Of a DNA stretch of 64,000 nt, positions 1 to 11,590 are shown one piece after another. The notes under the pieces were generated by a model that ran no database searches, was not told the DNA's origin, and worked only from the letters and a program-made list of their open reading frames with translations. Source of the stretch: Scalesia atractyloides (lineage: Eukaryota > Streptophyta > Magnoliopsida > Asterales > Asteraceae); assembly GCA_947069175.1 (NCBI GenBank), contig CAMTDV010000007.1:50115681-50179680 (forward strand). Reading direction: 5' to 3'. The position numbers were made by a program, and so were the translations under genes. The stretch's first letter is position 1. The number at the start of each line of letters is the position of its first letter.

Positions 1-540
1 TTCCACGAGAATGTATAATTATTCTAGATAATTATATATTTTGTCCGTTAATTATTCGTGATTACCAGTTAATCAAGTTAAGTATATTATTGTTTGTCTC
101 AAGGTGTGACTCTTGCGGGTCATAACTCAGTCAGTAGCGTTAGACTTATCAAATCGTACATTTAAATCCAACACATTCCACATTCTTTCTCTTTTATGTC
201 TTTTATTTCCGGGTTTCGAGGTCTTCTCCGGCATTGCAGCTGCTTAAGCTGTTGTATCGCGAAAAGAAACAAGTTCTTAAGGAACCCGTGTCTAACATTT
301 CCTCAGCCTAGAACCTTTTGTGTTTAGTAATTTGTTCTTGTTTTTGGTTTACTTCAGCTTTAATGATTTTGTAATTTACTGCTTTTCTTTGATTATTGTA
401 TTGTAAAAGCGTTTTTTATCTTTTATTTTATACACGAATGATTCCTAAATATGCTAATTTAAAAATATTGCAACGTGAGCTTTTGAATCTGATTTCTCGA
501 GTTTCTGGATTCCATAATCTTTGATTTTCTTATTATTATT
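1..540. other. AT-rich intergenic sequence, no gene seen
   Basis: No reading frame or RNA gene is supported here. A short stretch near 470-500 (GTGAGCTTTTGAATC) resembles sequence at about 6105 and 10480, which lies in the neighbourhood of SAUR-associated duplications. This suggests the left edge belongs to the same duplicated block. Confidence 0.5.
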
Positions 541-830
541 TATATTAAAAAATAACTATTTTAGTTAACTGGAAAACATATATATACAGTCATACCATTC
601 TGTCTCATCAAGAAAGATTCCATATTTTATTGTGATTAACCTAAATATTCTTATGTATCCGACTTATACGCGTTCGTAACTTAATATCTATTTTATATAT
701 TCATGAAAAAGATGGTGGGCAAGCCTGTGAGGCTTTATTATCCTAGATTAGTTGCCAAGCTAGTTATAGATCCTCTTGAAAAGCAAGTCAAAGTGGTTGG
801 TTAATTATATAGCAAATCATCTTCGTAAAC
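541..830 (+). pseudogene. Decayed SAUR upstream region without a coding sequence
   Basis: A TATATATA tract near 580 followed by TGTCTCATCAAG near 600 resembles the TATA and 5' leader of the SAUR gene at 7097. The stretch at about 655-780 (CCGACTTATACGCGTTCG, then ATGAAAAAGATG and GTGAGGC) matches the regions upstream of both intact SAUR genes, near 6815-6950 and 17040-17160. No SAUR reading frame follows. I infer leftovers of one or two tandem SAUR promoters after deletion of the coding part. The block order differs from the intact genes, so more than one rearrangement is likely. Confidence 0.45.
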
Positions 831-886
831 TAATAAAAAAACGTAGGAGACTTTTTTCTGGTGACTGAGAATAGTATATTATTTTG

Positions 887-1973
887 CTATTATTATTCCG
901 TTTGTTACATGGGCTTTATAAAGAAAATACTTTTTATAAATTTATTAATTTGATAAACTACGTATAAATATAGATGCTATTATACTCAAAATTGGTTACC
1001 GTATTACAATTATTAAAATATTTTAACACCCTCACTCTTTAAACAAAGTTGATTCTCATTAACAAATAAATACGAAAAAATTCATAAGTCATTTTATATA
1101 ATATATTTCACTTTATATAATATATAATATAATTTATGTTAAAATAAAACGAAATAATACATTAAATATGGGAAAACGTTAAATTACAATATAAAAGTTA
1201 ACTTTTCTTTATTATTTATGTTGTATGTGAGACTTGAAGTATTGAATCTAAAACCTTCAAATCTAAGTTTATCTAAAGGCCTTTGCCTTTCTCAATAGGT
1301 AACCAACCTAATTGATAAATAATAAACGTATAAGCAATCTCTAATATTTCGTTGTATACCACATTTGTCGTCTTAGTGGTAACATTTTTCATCTTTGTCT
1401 AATATTAATAACTTAACGTTGTGTTTTCTTTTTTATTGTTGATAGCGTCAAATAAAACTGTCATAGCAAAAACTGATTTTTTTAAGTACAATCCAACTTT
1501 TGATGTGATTATTTTGACTTTTATTAATAATCATTTGCTAAATATTAAATTGTTTTTTATTTATAAGATATGTAAACATTTTAAATATGACAATGATGTT
1601 TAGTTATCATTTAAGATTTTATTAAAAATAATAATAAGAATACACAAAAGAAAATCATTACTATATTAATTTATTTAAATAAAAAAGGTAATTTACATTA
1701 GTTACAAGTCTGTTTATATTAGTTACAATTATAGATTATATTTTAAAAGGTTATTATATTTATTATGATTTATGATTTGCAATCACATTCAAAAGAAAAC
1801 AAATTCATGAAAAAAATATGATTACTTTAAAATTTTGAGAAAAGAAGAGCAAAAAAGTCTTGTGTTTCCCTCCTAAAGCAAAGCAATAAGATGTAAAATA
1901 GACATGTGACAATTAATGATTTAAGAGACATCCATGTGGGTTTAAGATGGTTTTGATTTATTATATTTATAGA
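887..1973 (-). mobile_element. Non-autonomous Helitron, copy 1
   Basis: On the minus strand this starts with TCTATAAATATAATAAATC after an A (1974). It is similar over most of its length to the longer copy at 18979-32264. The 3' end is weaker: a degenerate hairpin at 898-913 followed about 11 nt later by ATAG instead of the usual CTRR. It has no Rep/helicase coding capacity. The 3' boundary at 887 is set by comparison with copy 2 and may be off by a few bases. Confidence 0.6.
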
Positions 1974-2039
1974 TACCCATAATTAATTACGCATATGACT
2001 TATACTATACGCATTGTAGATTCTATCAACTATTCTTAA

Positions 2040-2340
2040 ATCTACGAAGCTCAGTAGCTCTGTCATCGAAGACCACTGGCTAAGCAATCTATGAATATAA
2101 GCCTCAACCCGTCTCTCAAAGTAGGACAAGCTTCTTTCCTTTCCTACTATTAGAAAACTAGTTAGAACTACTATTAAAAAAGAGTTAATATTCACATATC
2201 CCTCCTCTCTGTCTCTCTGTATACATACATACATACATACATAGAGAGAGAGATAGAATAAAAAAAGATTGTGGGAATAATGAGAGCCCTAAAAAATATA
2301 CATGGGTCTTATACGATTTAGCTTCTTCTTTGATTTCTAA
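2040..2340 (+). pseudogene. SAUR 5' remnant: leader plus 12 codons
   Basis: The ATG at 2302 begins 12 codons that read MGLIRFSFFFDF before a stop at 2338-2340. The DNA lines up closely with the first codons of the SAUR at 7097 (MGLMRLFSSLISI). Upstream, 2090-2140 (ATATAAGCCTCAACCCG, then CTCAAAGTAGGACAAGC) matches the region just before the TATA box of the SAUR at 17339. So promoter, leader and start codon survive, while the conserved SAUR core is absent. I infer a truncated member of the local tandem array. Confidence 0.6.
2221..2254. repeat. Microsatellite (ATAC)n then (GA)n
   Basis: About five ATAC units are followed directly by a run of GA units in the leader of the SAUR remnant. It is a simple-sequence repeat with no sign of coding use. 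Confidence 0.9.
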
Positions 2341-2535
2341 TAGCCGCAAACATTATTTAAGGAATGTTCAGACATGAGCGAACTAGCATACGTGTCGTAG
2401 TATTTAAATTAATGTACGAAACCCCCCAAATGAGTATTGAATTTAAATAAGTATTTCAGTTATTTTACAAAATTGTAAAATGGTGTATTTTACAGTTTCT
2501 TCGTCATTATCCTCTCAAAAACTATATTAATTAAG

Positions 2536-2996
2536 AGAAAAATGTTCAGATAGTCCGTGTGTTTTGGTGAAATTTCACCTATAGTCATTATCTTTTTAAA
2601 ATTACACCTATATTCGTTCGAAGTGGCATTGCTATGGTGGTGGTCAGGAAATGGGGGTGGTGGTGTTAGTGGTGTGGTGGTGTTATGTGGTGTGGAGGTG
2701 TTATGGTGGTGAAAGGTGGTGGTGAAGAGTAGGGAAGATGAAGCGGGTGGGATCAGTGGTAAGTTTCCATATAAATTTTCAATTATTAATTATATTTCTT
2801 TTAACTATTTTATTTATTAATTTAACATAAGGTATTAGGTTATTTCACACCCACTTAACTCAGAAAAATAACCTTTATCCACGTTAGGGCCTATTCGAGA
2901 AATAAGTGTGTAAAAATTAAAAACTATAAATGTAATTTTAGAAAACAAAAGAATAAAAGATTCACTAAGTACACAAACTATCCAAAAAATTTTTCT
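2536..2996. mobile_element. Small TIR element (MITE or MULE-like)
   Basis: The left end AGAAAAATGTTCAGATAGT and the reverse complement of the right end, AGAAAAATTTTTTGGATAGT, form an imperfect terminal inverted repeat. Weaker symmetry continues inward (AAAATTACACCTATA against AAAATTACATTTATA). The middle (about 2628-2757) is a GGTGGT-rich simple sequence. I see no clear target duplication, so the superfamily is open; long TIRs would fit a Mutator-like element. It has no coding capacity. Confidence 0.5.
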
Positions 2997-3844
2997 ATAG
3001 TGAAAAGGAAACACATTAGTTGAGTTTGAGCACGTATTTTAATTATTTTTACTAATAGTGCCACTAAATGATGTATTTTACATTATTTTGAAAGTAATTA
3101 TTACCTCACAAACTTTATTCAACACCTTAGTTTTACTATTTGCAATAGCACTTTATCTTTTTATTTTACTCTTTACGATGAATGCATACGTAAACTATTT
3201 GTTATCGGTTAACTGACTTTTCGTTAACTAAGAAAAAGTATTGTCACATTATCGCTGACTCAACATAGTTCCATTAACTAAATTTCTCATTAACTAGGTT
3301 TTGTGGGTTAACTAAACCGCAATTATTTAACAATCATTATTCAATTATTATTTTATTATTTAATGATAAAATACATTTAAAAACATAAAAAGTACACTAT
3401 TATAAAATTTAGGTTTTATAACAGATTCATATTAGATGTTTAACAAACAAAACTTCAGGAATTGAAATACTAAAGTGTTTATAGTTTATGTTATTTTTAA
3501 ACAAAAACCAAACGTCGAAAGAGCATTTTTTTCAAACGCCAACCTTCATCTTCTTCCTTATTGAAAACCTACAACTAACTTCAAACACCCAACTACATCA
3601 ACAAAATCCAGCCCAATGGTTACCCCCTCCCCCCAAAACGGCTACCTTTCTCATCATCCTCACAACATTTAACAACTCTTTACAGCCTTGCAACCCGTTA
3701 ATGTGTTAACGCTGGGCAACTTTAACGTGGTCCCTTAATGTGCCGGCCGTTAACGACCTACTTTTTGAGAAGTTTTCTTTCTTTTCTTTTTTTATTTTCA
3801 CGGCTTTTTGGTAGTTTCTGTAACTTTTTTTGAACCAGATGATT
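2997..3844. other. Intergenic, no gene seen
   Basis: AT-rich sequence. The only sizeable open frame (3488-3709) has low-complexity Pro/Thr/Asn content and no recognisable motif, so I do not call it a gene. Confidence 0.5.
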
Positions 3845-4115
3845 CGCTAGTCATACTAGCGGATGTGGAGATGATTTGGCAAACCTCTACGTGGCGATAG
3901 TGAGATGGCAAAAAACACAGGGATCCGTTGGTCACACTAGCACATGTGGTGTGACATTTGCTGGTACTACCAACCAATGTGAGTACCCTAATCAGACTTT
4001 ATTCTTGTCGATGCAGGCCCTCTGATTTTTTTTATGTTTTTTGGCTGACCATGGATCCGCTACTCATTGCCACCTCTCGTTAATTCATCCTAACATTTGC
4101 TAGTATGACTAGCGG
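3845..4115. repeat. Repeated palindromic GCTAGT motifs, inverted pair
   Basis: CGCTAGTCATACTAGCGG at 3845-3862 is itself a palindrome and recurs inverted as GCTAGTATGACTAGCGG at 4099-4115. A degenerate version (CACACTAGCACATG) lies near 3932. Clustered palindromes over about 270 bp resemble subterminal binding motifs of a DNA transposon, but no termini were found. Confidence 0.4.
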
Positions 4116-4585
4116 ATTACCTAGTTTAAAAAACTACACAAAAGCCATACAATTTCATCTGGACCCATCAAAAGTGAAATTGAAAAACTCTTTTTTTACT
4201 CATACTAATTGTAGTCGCTTTGCATATATTTTTTTTATGGGCAAATAACTCTTGCACATGGCTCTCATTAGTTAGGTTTTAATTTACAAGACACGTCGGG
4301 CTTCCGTATAATGTGTATTGAATGACATCTAACTTCAAATTTCAATATAATGAAATCCTTTTATATGTTAATACACCCCTATATTGGGGTCAACAAAATT
4401 GGCAACCGGCCGATGCTGTGAGTTCACACAAAATCTGCTGTTTGAGTTTGTTATTTTTTTTAATTAAAGTAAGACAACTGTTTGTTTAGAAACACATCGA
4501 TAAACCAAAAAAATAGTTTTGGCTAGGGCTGTTTACATGTTGTTGTTAAGTTGTGACGTTTTCGTGTGAAGAAAAGTCTATGATT

Positions 4586-4735
4586 CCCATCGCTACTGAG
4601 ACGAGACATAATGCACCGGTTATAATTTGTAAACAAGAATCCATCGCTAATATATTTTGTCGCTACTTAAATTAATAAAAAATAAAAACAAAATCAATAT
4701 CATCTGTCGCTAACTCCGTCGCTATATATTTAGAA
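4586..4735. repeat. Clustered CGCTA motifs, possible CACTA-type remnant
   Basis: The pentamer CGCTA occurs repeatedly (CATCGCTACTG, CATCGCTAATA, TGTCGCTACTT, TGTCGCTAACT, CGTCGCTATAT). Such clusters are typical of subterminal regions of plant CACTA transposons. I saw no CACTA terminus, so this is only a suggestion. Confidence 0.25.
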
Positions 4736-5965
4736 AAAGAAAATGTTAAAATTAAAAAAAACTAATAAATAAATTAAACCTGCAAAAGTCAATCAAAACC
4801 ATTTTGATATAGAGAAATAGACAACTTTCAGATAAGAATTCTGGACATGATTCTCTAAATAAAGCTGCAAAACTGTCGGAAATATTAGATTGCGACGGAC
4901 ATTATGTTGCTCAAGCTATGTTTAGGATAAGGAAAGTATACAAGTTAAATAAAAACAGTTTGAAGCAATTTTAGTGGTACATCATTGGTGTTGAGTTTTG
5001 TCCATTAGATCATCCACAATGGTTAGTTTTTTTCTGGTGTATTTAGGCACATTTCGACATTGCCACAGTGGCATACAAAAATAACGTACTATCTATTTAA
5101 TTCAAAGGAATTTGGAACATTTAGCACGGAAAAGAATTCTGGCTCTAAAGAGGTCCACATCTTCTTCTTCTTCCAAAACGAAGTGTGATGTGTTTGCAAA
5201 CAATGGTCTTAAAGAGGAAACAATGTGGCATCCCCAAATCATAGTAGAATTTTGAAATACATGATGAATTCTAAGTTTGTTATACTGAAATTCGAAAGTA
5301 TGTTAACTTCATTTTTAAACTATGGTTGTTTTTACAGAAATTTGCTAAATTATTTGAAGTTTTGTTAAGAGAAGTGACTTATGTGTATATAGGTGTTACT
5401 TGATAACGGTAGCATCAGTTTTAGCTATAGTTTTTATGATTACTTTAGTTAAAGAATATGTTTCATAGGAGTCATGAATTGTGTTCTCCACTAGTACAAA
5501 AACATAGCCAAGGTAAAATTGAAAAAAAAGGTAAATGCTGAGTACTTCACGGTATTGATATGAATATAAAACACAATTATGTTGCTAGATTCAAGTACAC
5601 CATTCCGTTTAGACCTTGTCACATCAAATATTATAGAACATGATTGCTCAAAAGCGTGATTTACATTGTTTTAGTTATTCTCGTTCAATGTACAATACTA
5701 TTCTAAATACAATCATAATACTTTCACCACATTACTTCTCTCATCCAGACAGTGTTATAGTGTTTATCAGTTAATTTGTAATCGTTTATCAAAAATTGAA
5801 CCTAACTTCAAATCTAGGTACCAAAGGCCTTTGGCATACTGGTGCCAAGGTGTTAATAAAATTGTGTTCCTTTATAAGTGGTGATAGTTCGGTTATGACT
5901 GTGGACAAAATTCTGTAAATTTAACGGTAGATTTAGAAAGTATATGGGTTAGCAGTTTAAAAAAA
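4736..5965. other. Intergenic, no gene seen
   Basis: AT-rich sequence without a credible reading frame, RNA gene or element terminus. Confidence 0.5.
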
Positions 5966-6200
5966 TAAACTTTTGAATTAATTCACCATTAGTAATTAAG
6001 TTATCATAGATTGTCATGAAAAGCTAAAAAACTAAACTTTTGAATCAATTCACCAAGACTAATTAAGTTATCATAGATTCTCATGAAAAGCAAGTAAAAG
6101 TGGAAGTGAGCTTCTGAATGCTCATTGCTAGAGTTTACTGAACTTGATAAAATTGTACATTTTCTTTTCACTTAAAATAATGTTTTTAAATATGATTAAT
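5966..6200. repeat. Local tandem duplication in SAUR-linked block
   Basis: Two units of about 65 bp, each with AACTTTTGAATYAATTC and ATCATAGATTSTCATG, lie in tandem at roughly 5966-6033 and 6034-6092. The following stretch (GTGAGCTTCTGAATGC near 6107) recurs near 10480 and in weaker form near 470. These copies lie near SAUR sequences, so they look like parts of a duplicated cassette. Confidence 0.55.
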
Positions 6201-6965
6201 TCATAATTTATTATTGTATATATAATTTATAAACTTCTTAGCTACGATGATTTTTTCCTTTTATGATTTTTGTTTTTTGTGAATTATTTTCATCATTCTT
6301 TTTCTTTTCTATTTTTTGGTTTTTCTTTTTCTTTTTAAGTTTCAATCAAATCTGATGTTATGCTGTAACAAAACGAACAACTTAATACTGACAGAATAAC
6401 GATAGTATCAAAATTGATATATGTTTTTATTGTTTCGATCGATATAAACGCATCTCGCTATTTTTTGGTCGTATCATGACTTTTTTCTCTTTCGGTAAAT
6501 GCCGTATCTTAATGAACCGAATATCAAACGAAGATATGCCGTTTCCCTTATTTTTACTATTGTGTCTATGTTTCCATTAAAAATTGGGTCGACCCGTCGC
6601 AAAGCGCCTGTGTAACCCACTAGTTCTAGGTTTTAAAAAGAGGCTATTCTCGATTCTGATCATTGGTAACTATATACATTTTCGGAAAAAAAATAATTAC
6701 TTAGAACACTTAATGATTTTATTATGTGGACTAATAAAAGTGATAGGGACACATGTGAATGAGTATAGCTAATTCTTTTTATTAATTTGTTTGATAATGA
6801 TGTGTCCTCATAATTGCTTATGCATCCGACTTATACACGTTCTTTTAGTTTATTTGAATATATATTCTTAAAATTAATATTGTATGTTCCTGGAAAAGAT
6901 GTAACAGGCAAAGTCGTGTGAGGCCCCATTATCCAACTATCCAAAACAAGTTGCTATATGCAATC

Positions 6966-7020
6966 TATATATACGTATCACTAACTCTTCTCAAAGTAAT
7001 TCAAGTCATCTTCCTGTCTC
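6966..7020 (+). promoter_or_regulatory. SAUR core promoter: TATA box and TGTCTC auxin-type motif
   Basis: TATATATA at 6966-6973 lies about 125 bp before the ATG at 7097, a sensible TATA position for a roughly 95-nt leader. TGTCTC, the classical auxin-response element, is at 7015-7020, downstream of the TATA box. The motif is directly visible. Its use as an ARF-binding site is inference. Confidence 0.5.
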
Positions 7021-7096
7021 ATCTCATCAAGGAAAACTACTTTGAAATAGTATTCTTTCACGAGCTTCAACACATTCTTTTTTTCCTAGATCACGT

Positions 7097-7396
7097 ATGG
7101 GTCTTATGCGGTTATTTTCTTCTTTAATATCTATTGTAAAAGGTTTTAGCAGATTGAACGCGTATCGCAACAGAAATTATCAATGGGATGTGCCAAAAGG
7201 TCATCTTGCAGTGTATGTTGGTGAAAAGGAGAAGAGGCGGTTTGTTGTACCAATATCATACTTGCAACAACCATTATTCCAAAAATTGCTACGTGAGTCC
7301 GAAGAAGAATTTGGGTTTGATCATTCGATGGGAGGCCTAACCCTCTCATGCCAAGAGGATGCGTTTTTTCAGCTCACATCTATATTACATTCTTGA
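7097..7396 (+). CDS. SAUR family auxin-responsive protein, 99 aa
   Basis: This is an intronless small auxin up RNA gene. SAUR proteins of the expansion type inhibit PP2C.D phosphatases and so keep plasma-membrane proton pumps active; that role is family knowledge, not read here. The core is visible from about residue 29: YQWDVPKGHLAVYVGEKEKR, then RFVVPISYLQQPLFQKLLR, EEFGFDHSMGGLTLSCQED and a C-terminal TSILHS. Length is normal for the family. The short basic N-terminus begins MGLMRLFSSLIS and fits an amphipathic helix. I chose the ATG at 7097 because the truncated paralogue at 2302 starts at the same place. Its closest visible relative is the gene at 17339. The frame is open and all conserved blocks are present, so it is probably functional. 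Confidence 0.93.
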   Translation: MGLMRLFSSLISIVKGFSRLNAYRNRNYQWDVPKGHLAVYVGEKEKRRFVVPISYLQQPLFQKLLRESEEEFGFDHSMGGLTLSCQEDAFFQLTSILHS

Positions 7397-8868
7397 TGAT
7401 ATATGGGTAGATCACGGTATGTTCTACTAAGGAATTGCGATATATAACGCTGAAATTTTTTGGTATTGTTATATAGCATTCTATACTCGTCTTTTTATGA
7501 GTTATATATGTATTTGATGCTCCTCTAGTGATATCTGTTCACCAAATTTTTAAGTGTGATTCCGATTGTTTGTAGACAAATGATAAGCTTTCATTCTTCA
7601 TAGTTGTTTCTTTTTGTTCTTTCACTTCTATGAGGGATATACATAGAAGTATTTCATTTTGAAAGTATATTTGAAGTTACTGCAAACAATGTTTATGGAT
7701 CAATTTCTGGAACTTTACTGTCTTTACAATAAGCGGAAAATTACATTCCGAGTTATCTTAAAGTATTATTGTTTGGTGAAAACCCAAGTCATCACTAGGA
7801 GTTGTTAAATTTCGAAGTCGCTTTATAAGCATGACAAACTTACCACATAAATCAATGGTATAAATTTAAATTAAGTAAAACATGGTCGCTATATCTGGTC
7901 CCAACATTTACTTACGAAAGAACTACCTGTTGCAAAGTCGGTTGCAAATTGTTCCGGTCACAAGTTTTCACAATTGAAGTGGTCACTGTCGTAATTTGTA
8001 ATTATGTTACTATATTAAATTGCAGAATAACTCACAAAATTTTGCTTCCATGACAAACCGTTGTGACGAATGTTCATTTTGTGTATTACTGAAATTTTCA
8101 CCAACGTAAATTTGGTTGCTGATGGTCACACTTGTATGCTGGTCTCAAATAGTCCCAATTACAATCGCAAACAATCCGCCCTTTAGCTCATGATGATGTA
8201 AAACAAACATTCTTTGAAAATGAAGGTTGTTGTTTAGAATGTCAAATCTTCTAAATTGGTTCATTTCATCATTGTACCGTAAAAACGATAACAAATAAAT
8301 ATTATACTTTGCATAAAACTTGGTTTTGGAATTGATGTGTTATGTTTGCTTGAAAGTTTGGGCTAGTGGTTGTGGTCTGTACTTGTGCTTAGATGCATCA
8401 GTTACATTTCTTCATGGTACGATTGGTAAAATTGATATGTGTAGTTGATGAGTGTTTAGTTGTTTTCGCTAACTTTCAGTAGAGTTGTTTCTATTTATTG
8501 CTCTACAGCTTATATGTGTGCATATCATTAGTTCATATGTGTGTATATCATTTGGTAACCCTGGCCTTGATTAGTGTTCTTGAGCATGAAATTGGATGTA
8601 GGTGCTAGGTTTCGTAAAGGCGATGTCGTAATGGCAGTAGGTGGTGGTTGTCGAAGTTTAGGTAGCGTGGGGTGGTGGGTGGTGTCGGTCGGCTAGTGGT
8701 GGCAGATGGTGAAGGCTGGTTGGAGAACAAGATGGAGTGTATATTAGTAATTTCACACAGCAACTAAGAGAAAAGTTAATGATCGTCAGGTCCAGAGAAT
8801 TATAATATTAAAACATCAAAGGTTAGGGGCGAAAGGTGTTAAAGGTGGACGAAACCTGTTAATTAAAG
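7397..8868. other. Intergenic, no gene seen
   Basis: The 3' flank of the SAUR gene and AT-rich sequence. Around 7900-8100 there are scattered GTCGYAA/GTTGCAA motifs, which may be transposon debris. No reading frame is supported. Confidence 0.45.
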
Positions 8869-9055
8869 CAAACCACAGGGACAACAACAACAACATCTAC
8901 ATAGCAACAGTTGGAACAATAATTGGAATAACAACAACAGTAAGAACAACAACACTAACAACAACACTAATAACAACAAATGTAGCAACAACAACAATAG
9001 TAACAACAGTAGCAATAGTAACAACTTCATCATCAACATCACCACCGACAACAAC
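8869..9055. repeat. Imperfect (AAC)n simple repeat
   Basis: About 190 bp of AAC trinucleotides with interruptions. The leucine-rich open frame on the opposite strand is a by-product of this repeat and is not a gene. Confidence 0.9.
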
Positions 9056-10374
9056 AAGGACACAAATGTTGCCATTGATGTGTCTTGGAAAACATATGTG
9101 TGTGTCTAGTAGTTTGTGAAAGATGCAACACCCTTGATGTGTTTAAACAATAGCCACATTTTTTGGCAATATTGAAGCCCTAGTGGTAACGATGGATTAT
9201 ATGAGAGACAATGACGACTGCAATTCGGCAATCTAACCCAGAGAGCGTGTTATGTGCGACAAATTAAGATGGAATATGACCACTTCATGGTGATTTGACC
9301 AAATTGTGTGCAAGGTTCCCACCTTAGTTGTTCGCACTAGATGAACCAGCTAGTGTGGTGTGTATTTGTGGTACGATATTTATTTAGTGTTGTTGTGGTA
9401 CATGCTAAGGATTCCGTTGAATGATTATGAGATGAGCATAGAAGTGTAGTCGTACTTTACGACGTGTGTATGTAATATGTCCCAAGGAGGGAGATTACAT
9501 GTAAGAGTTGGTAGTAATAGAGTTCCATATATGGGTCGGTTTAGATGACAAATCTTATGTAGGGTTGTGCTAGATGTGAATTCTTTGTATGCTGAGAGTA
9601 ATCTCTCCCAAAGATGGGAATTACGTGAAGGTGTTACAAGTCTTGAATGTGGGTTGTTTTGGGTGATGAGCTTAGTGTTGTGCAAGTTGATATGACCCGA
9701 TTGTAGGGTGTCTAGTTTGGGAGCATTGCATATTGAAGATTGATGAAATGGGGGAAAATCTTGATTGACCGTTATGCCACATGATCTTGCTCATCGAGAC
9801 CTTTTCATCTGTTGGTCATGGGCCCGTAACTCCAATCATAGCCAAAGTTATCCCCCTTAGTAAGGCTCTTTTCTACTATCTCTTCATCCGGCGTTAGCCA
9901 CTGCCACCATTGCTTAAGTGGCTACCACCAAGAAGAACGACAGGCAAAAGATAGTTTTTTGTTCAAGTGAAACGTGATCAAGTAAACTGATGGTTCAGTT
10001 TTTCTTGGTTACCTATTTGTTGCGAGAATGTATGTTTCGATTATACCTCCTATGGATATATTTTGTTTCTAATTATTTTGCATGTAAACGCCTAGTGAGC
10101 GATCCAAAGTTCAGTTTGGATTGATTTGTAAACATGTTTCCACTGCTACATAAAATTTTGGGATATGTATACGAAACCCACCAGAATGCTAAATTTACAA
10201 CTATTGTAATTCCACTGCTACATAAAATTTTGAGATACGTAAGTGCCTATCTTCTTATAGTATTGTCAACTTCAGACCTTGGCAATGCTCTATGGTAAGC
10301 ATTGGTTCATGTTCATTTTAACTCAGATTTTAACATGTTCAACATTCTCTGAAACTTTACACGCTAATAAATGG
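9056..10374. other. Intergenic, no gene seen
   Basis: No credible gene. A short direct repeat (CCACTGCTACATAAAATTTT) occurs near 10140 and again near 10210. The 86-codon minus-strand frame at 9425-9685 has no recognisable motif. Confidence 0.45.
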
Positions 10375-10617
10375 ATCCCTGAATAACTTAGTTATCATCG
10401 ATCGTCGTCCGGAAAAGCTAGTCAAAGTGGATGAATAATAGTTAAATCAATGCAGCCACTACTTTAAAATCCTGGCATGTGAGCTTCTGAATGTTAGAGT
10501 GCTAGAGTTTGTTGTACAAGATATAATTCAACATTTTCATTTTTAGTTAAAATAAGGTTTTAATACGATAACTTAATAACTCATACACGATTACACTTTA
10601 CATCAAGACGTTATTCT
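10375..10617. repeat. Copy of SAUR-linked upstream block
   Basis: TTATCATCGATCGTCGTCC, GCTAGTCAAAGTGGATG and GTGAGCTTCTGAATG parallel sequence near 6060-6150. The latter part also resembles about 760-800. The match breaks off at the left end of the LTR element at 10618, which therefore inserted into or beside this copy. Confidence 0.5.
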
Positions 10618-11576
10618 TGTAAGATACGGTCACCATTTTAATAAAAAAATATATAAATAAAAATAGTAAAGATACTCTCTTTACATATTTGGGAAATTAT
10701 AGTACAATACCATAAACAAATCTAAAAGAAATAATATATATGATACAACATATGTAACTAAATTGATTTAAGCCAAAGTCTTCTACAAGAGCTTTAACCG
10801 CGTCTTCTTGTATGGTCCGTTGTGTAGTCTTCAACGAACTCTTGAATCGCGTCTCCTTGTATGATCCTCTATGTGGGCTTCAACGAGGTCTTGAACCACA
10901 TCTTCTTATACAATAATTTCCTACAAAATGAACAAATAAGTGTTGACGGTTCTGGCTGAGGCACGTGTTCAACACGCTTCCCTTAAAACAGATTTCGCGC
11001 CTCTACCAAAGACGATGTGTCTGTCTCCCAGGGTACAACAGCCGAAGCAGTCTGTACTGCCGGAGATGGCCACGCGCCCAAGGTTACATCAAATAAAATT
11101 ATAGTGTTAAAAGTTGTGGAAAATATGAAAAAGAAAGTGATGAAATCGAATAGAGAAAACTTATCTCTGTAAATACCCAACACATGGATCTTCAAATTTT
11201 TTTTACTTTTCTAAGAACTCTTCATGTATACATGTATTTTCCTTGTATCATATCTCATGTATTTCTCTAATGTCCTTTGCATAAAAGACACATAGTCTTC
11301 TAAGTATCCAATAGTTTCTTTTTTTAAGAGTCTCAATAATTATATACTTAAGTTCTAATAAAACTCATCGATTGCCATCATTAAAACTTTACTCAAGAGT
11401 TTCTCCATATGAAGAGTTAAGAGTTTCATAATTATATAATTAAACTTTAATAAACACTATCAAATGTCATAAATAAAACTCTACTTAAGAGTTTCACCAT
11501 ATGAAGAGTTTAATTAGTAATAATAATTTCACTCAATTATTAATTAACTAAATATCCATTCACTAATTTTCCAACA
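10618..11576 (-). repeat. 3' LTR of the LARD-like element
   Basis: It is the direct repeat of 15916-16824, best seen from TACTCTCTTTACATATTTGG to the end. It carries AAAGACGATGTGTCTGTCTC and CCGGAGATGGCCACGCG blocks shared by both copies. Confidence 0.88.
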
Positions 11577-11590
11577 ATCCCCCACATGAA
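11577..11590 (-). promoter_or_regulatory. Polypurine tract of the LARD-like element
   Basis: Read on the minus strand the bases next to the LTR are CATGTGGGGGAT followed by TGTTGG. This is the position and composition of a plus-strand primer tract and it fixes the element's orientation. Confidence 0.7.

Noticed and set aside
8863..9075. 70-codon leucine-rich minus-strand frame
   Set aside because: It is produced by the (AAC)n repeat and has no start context or motif.
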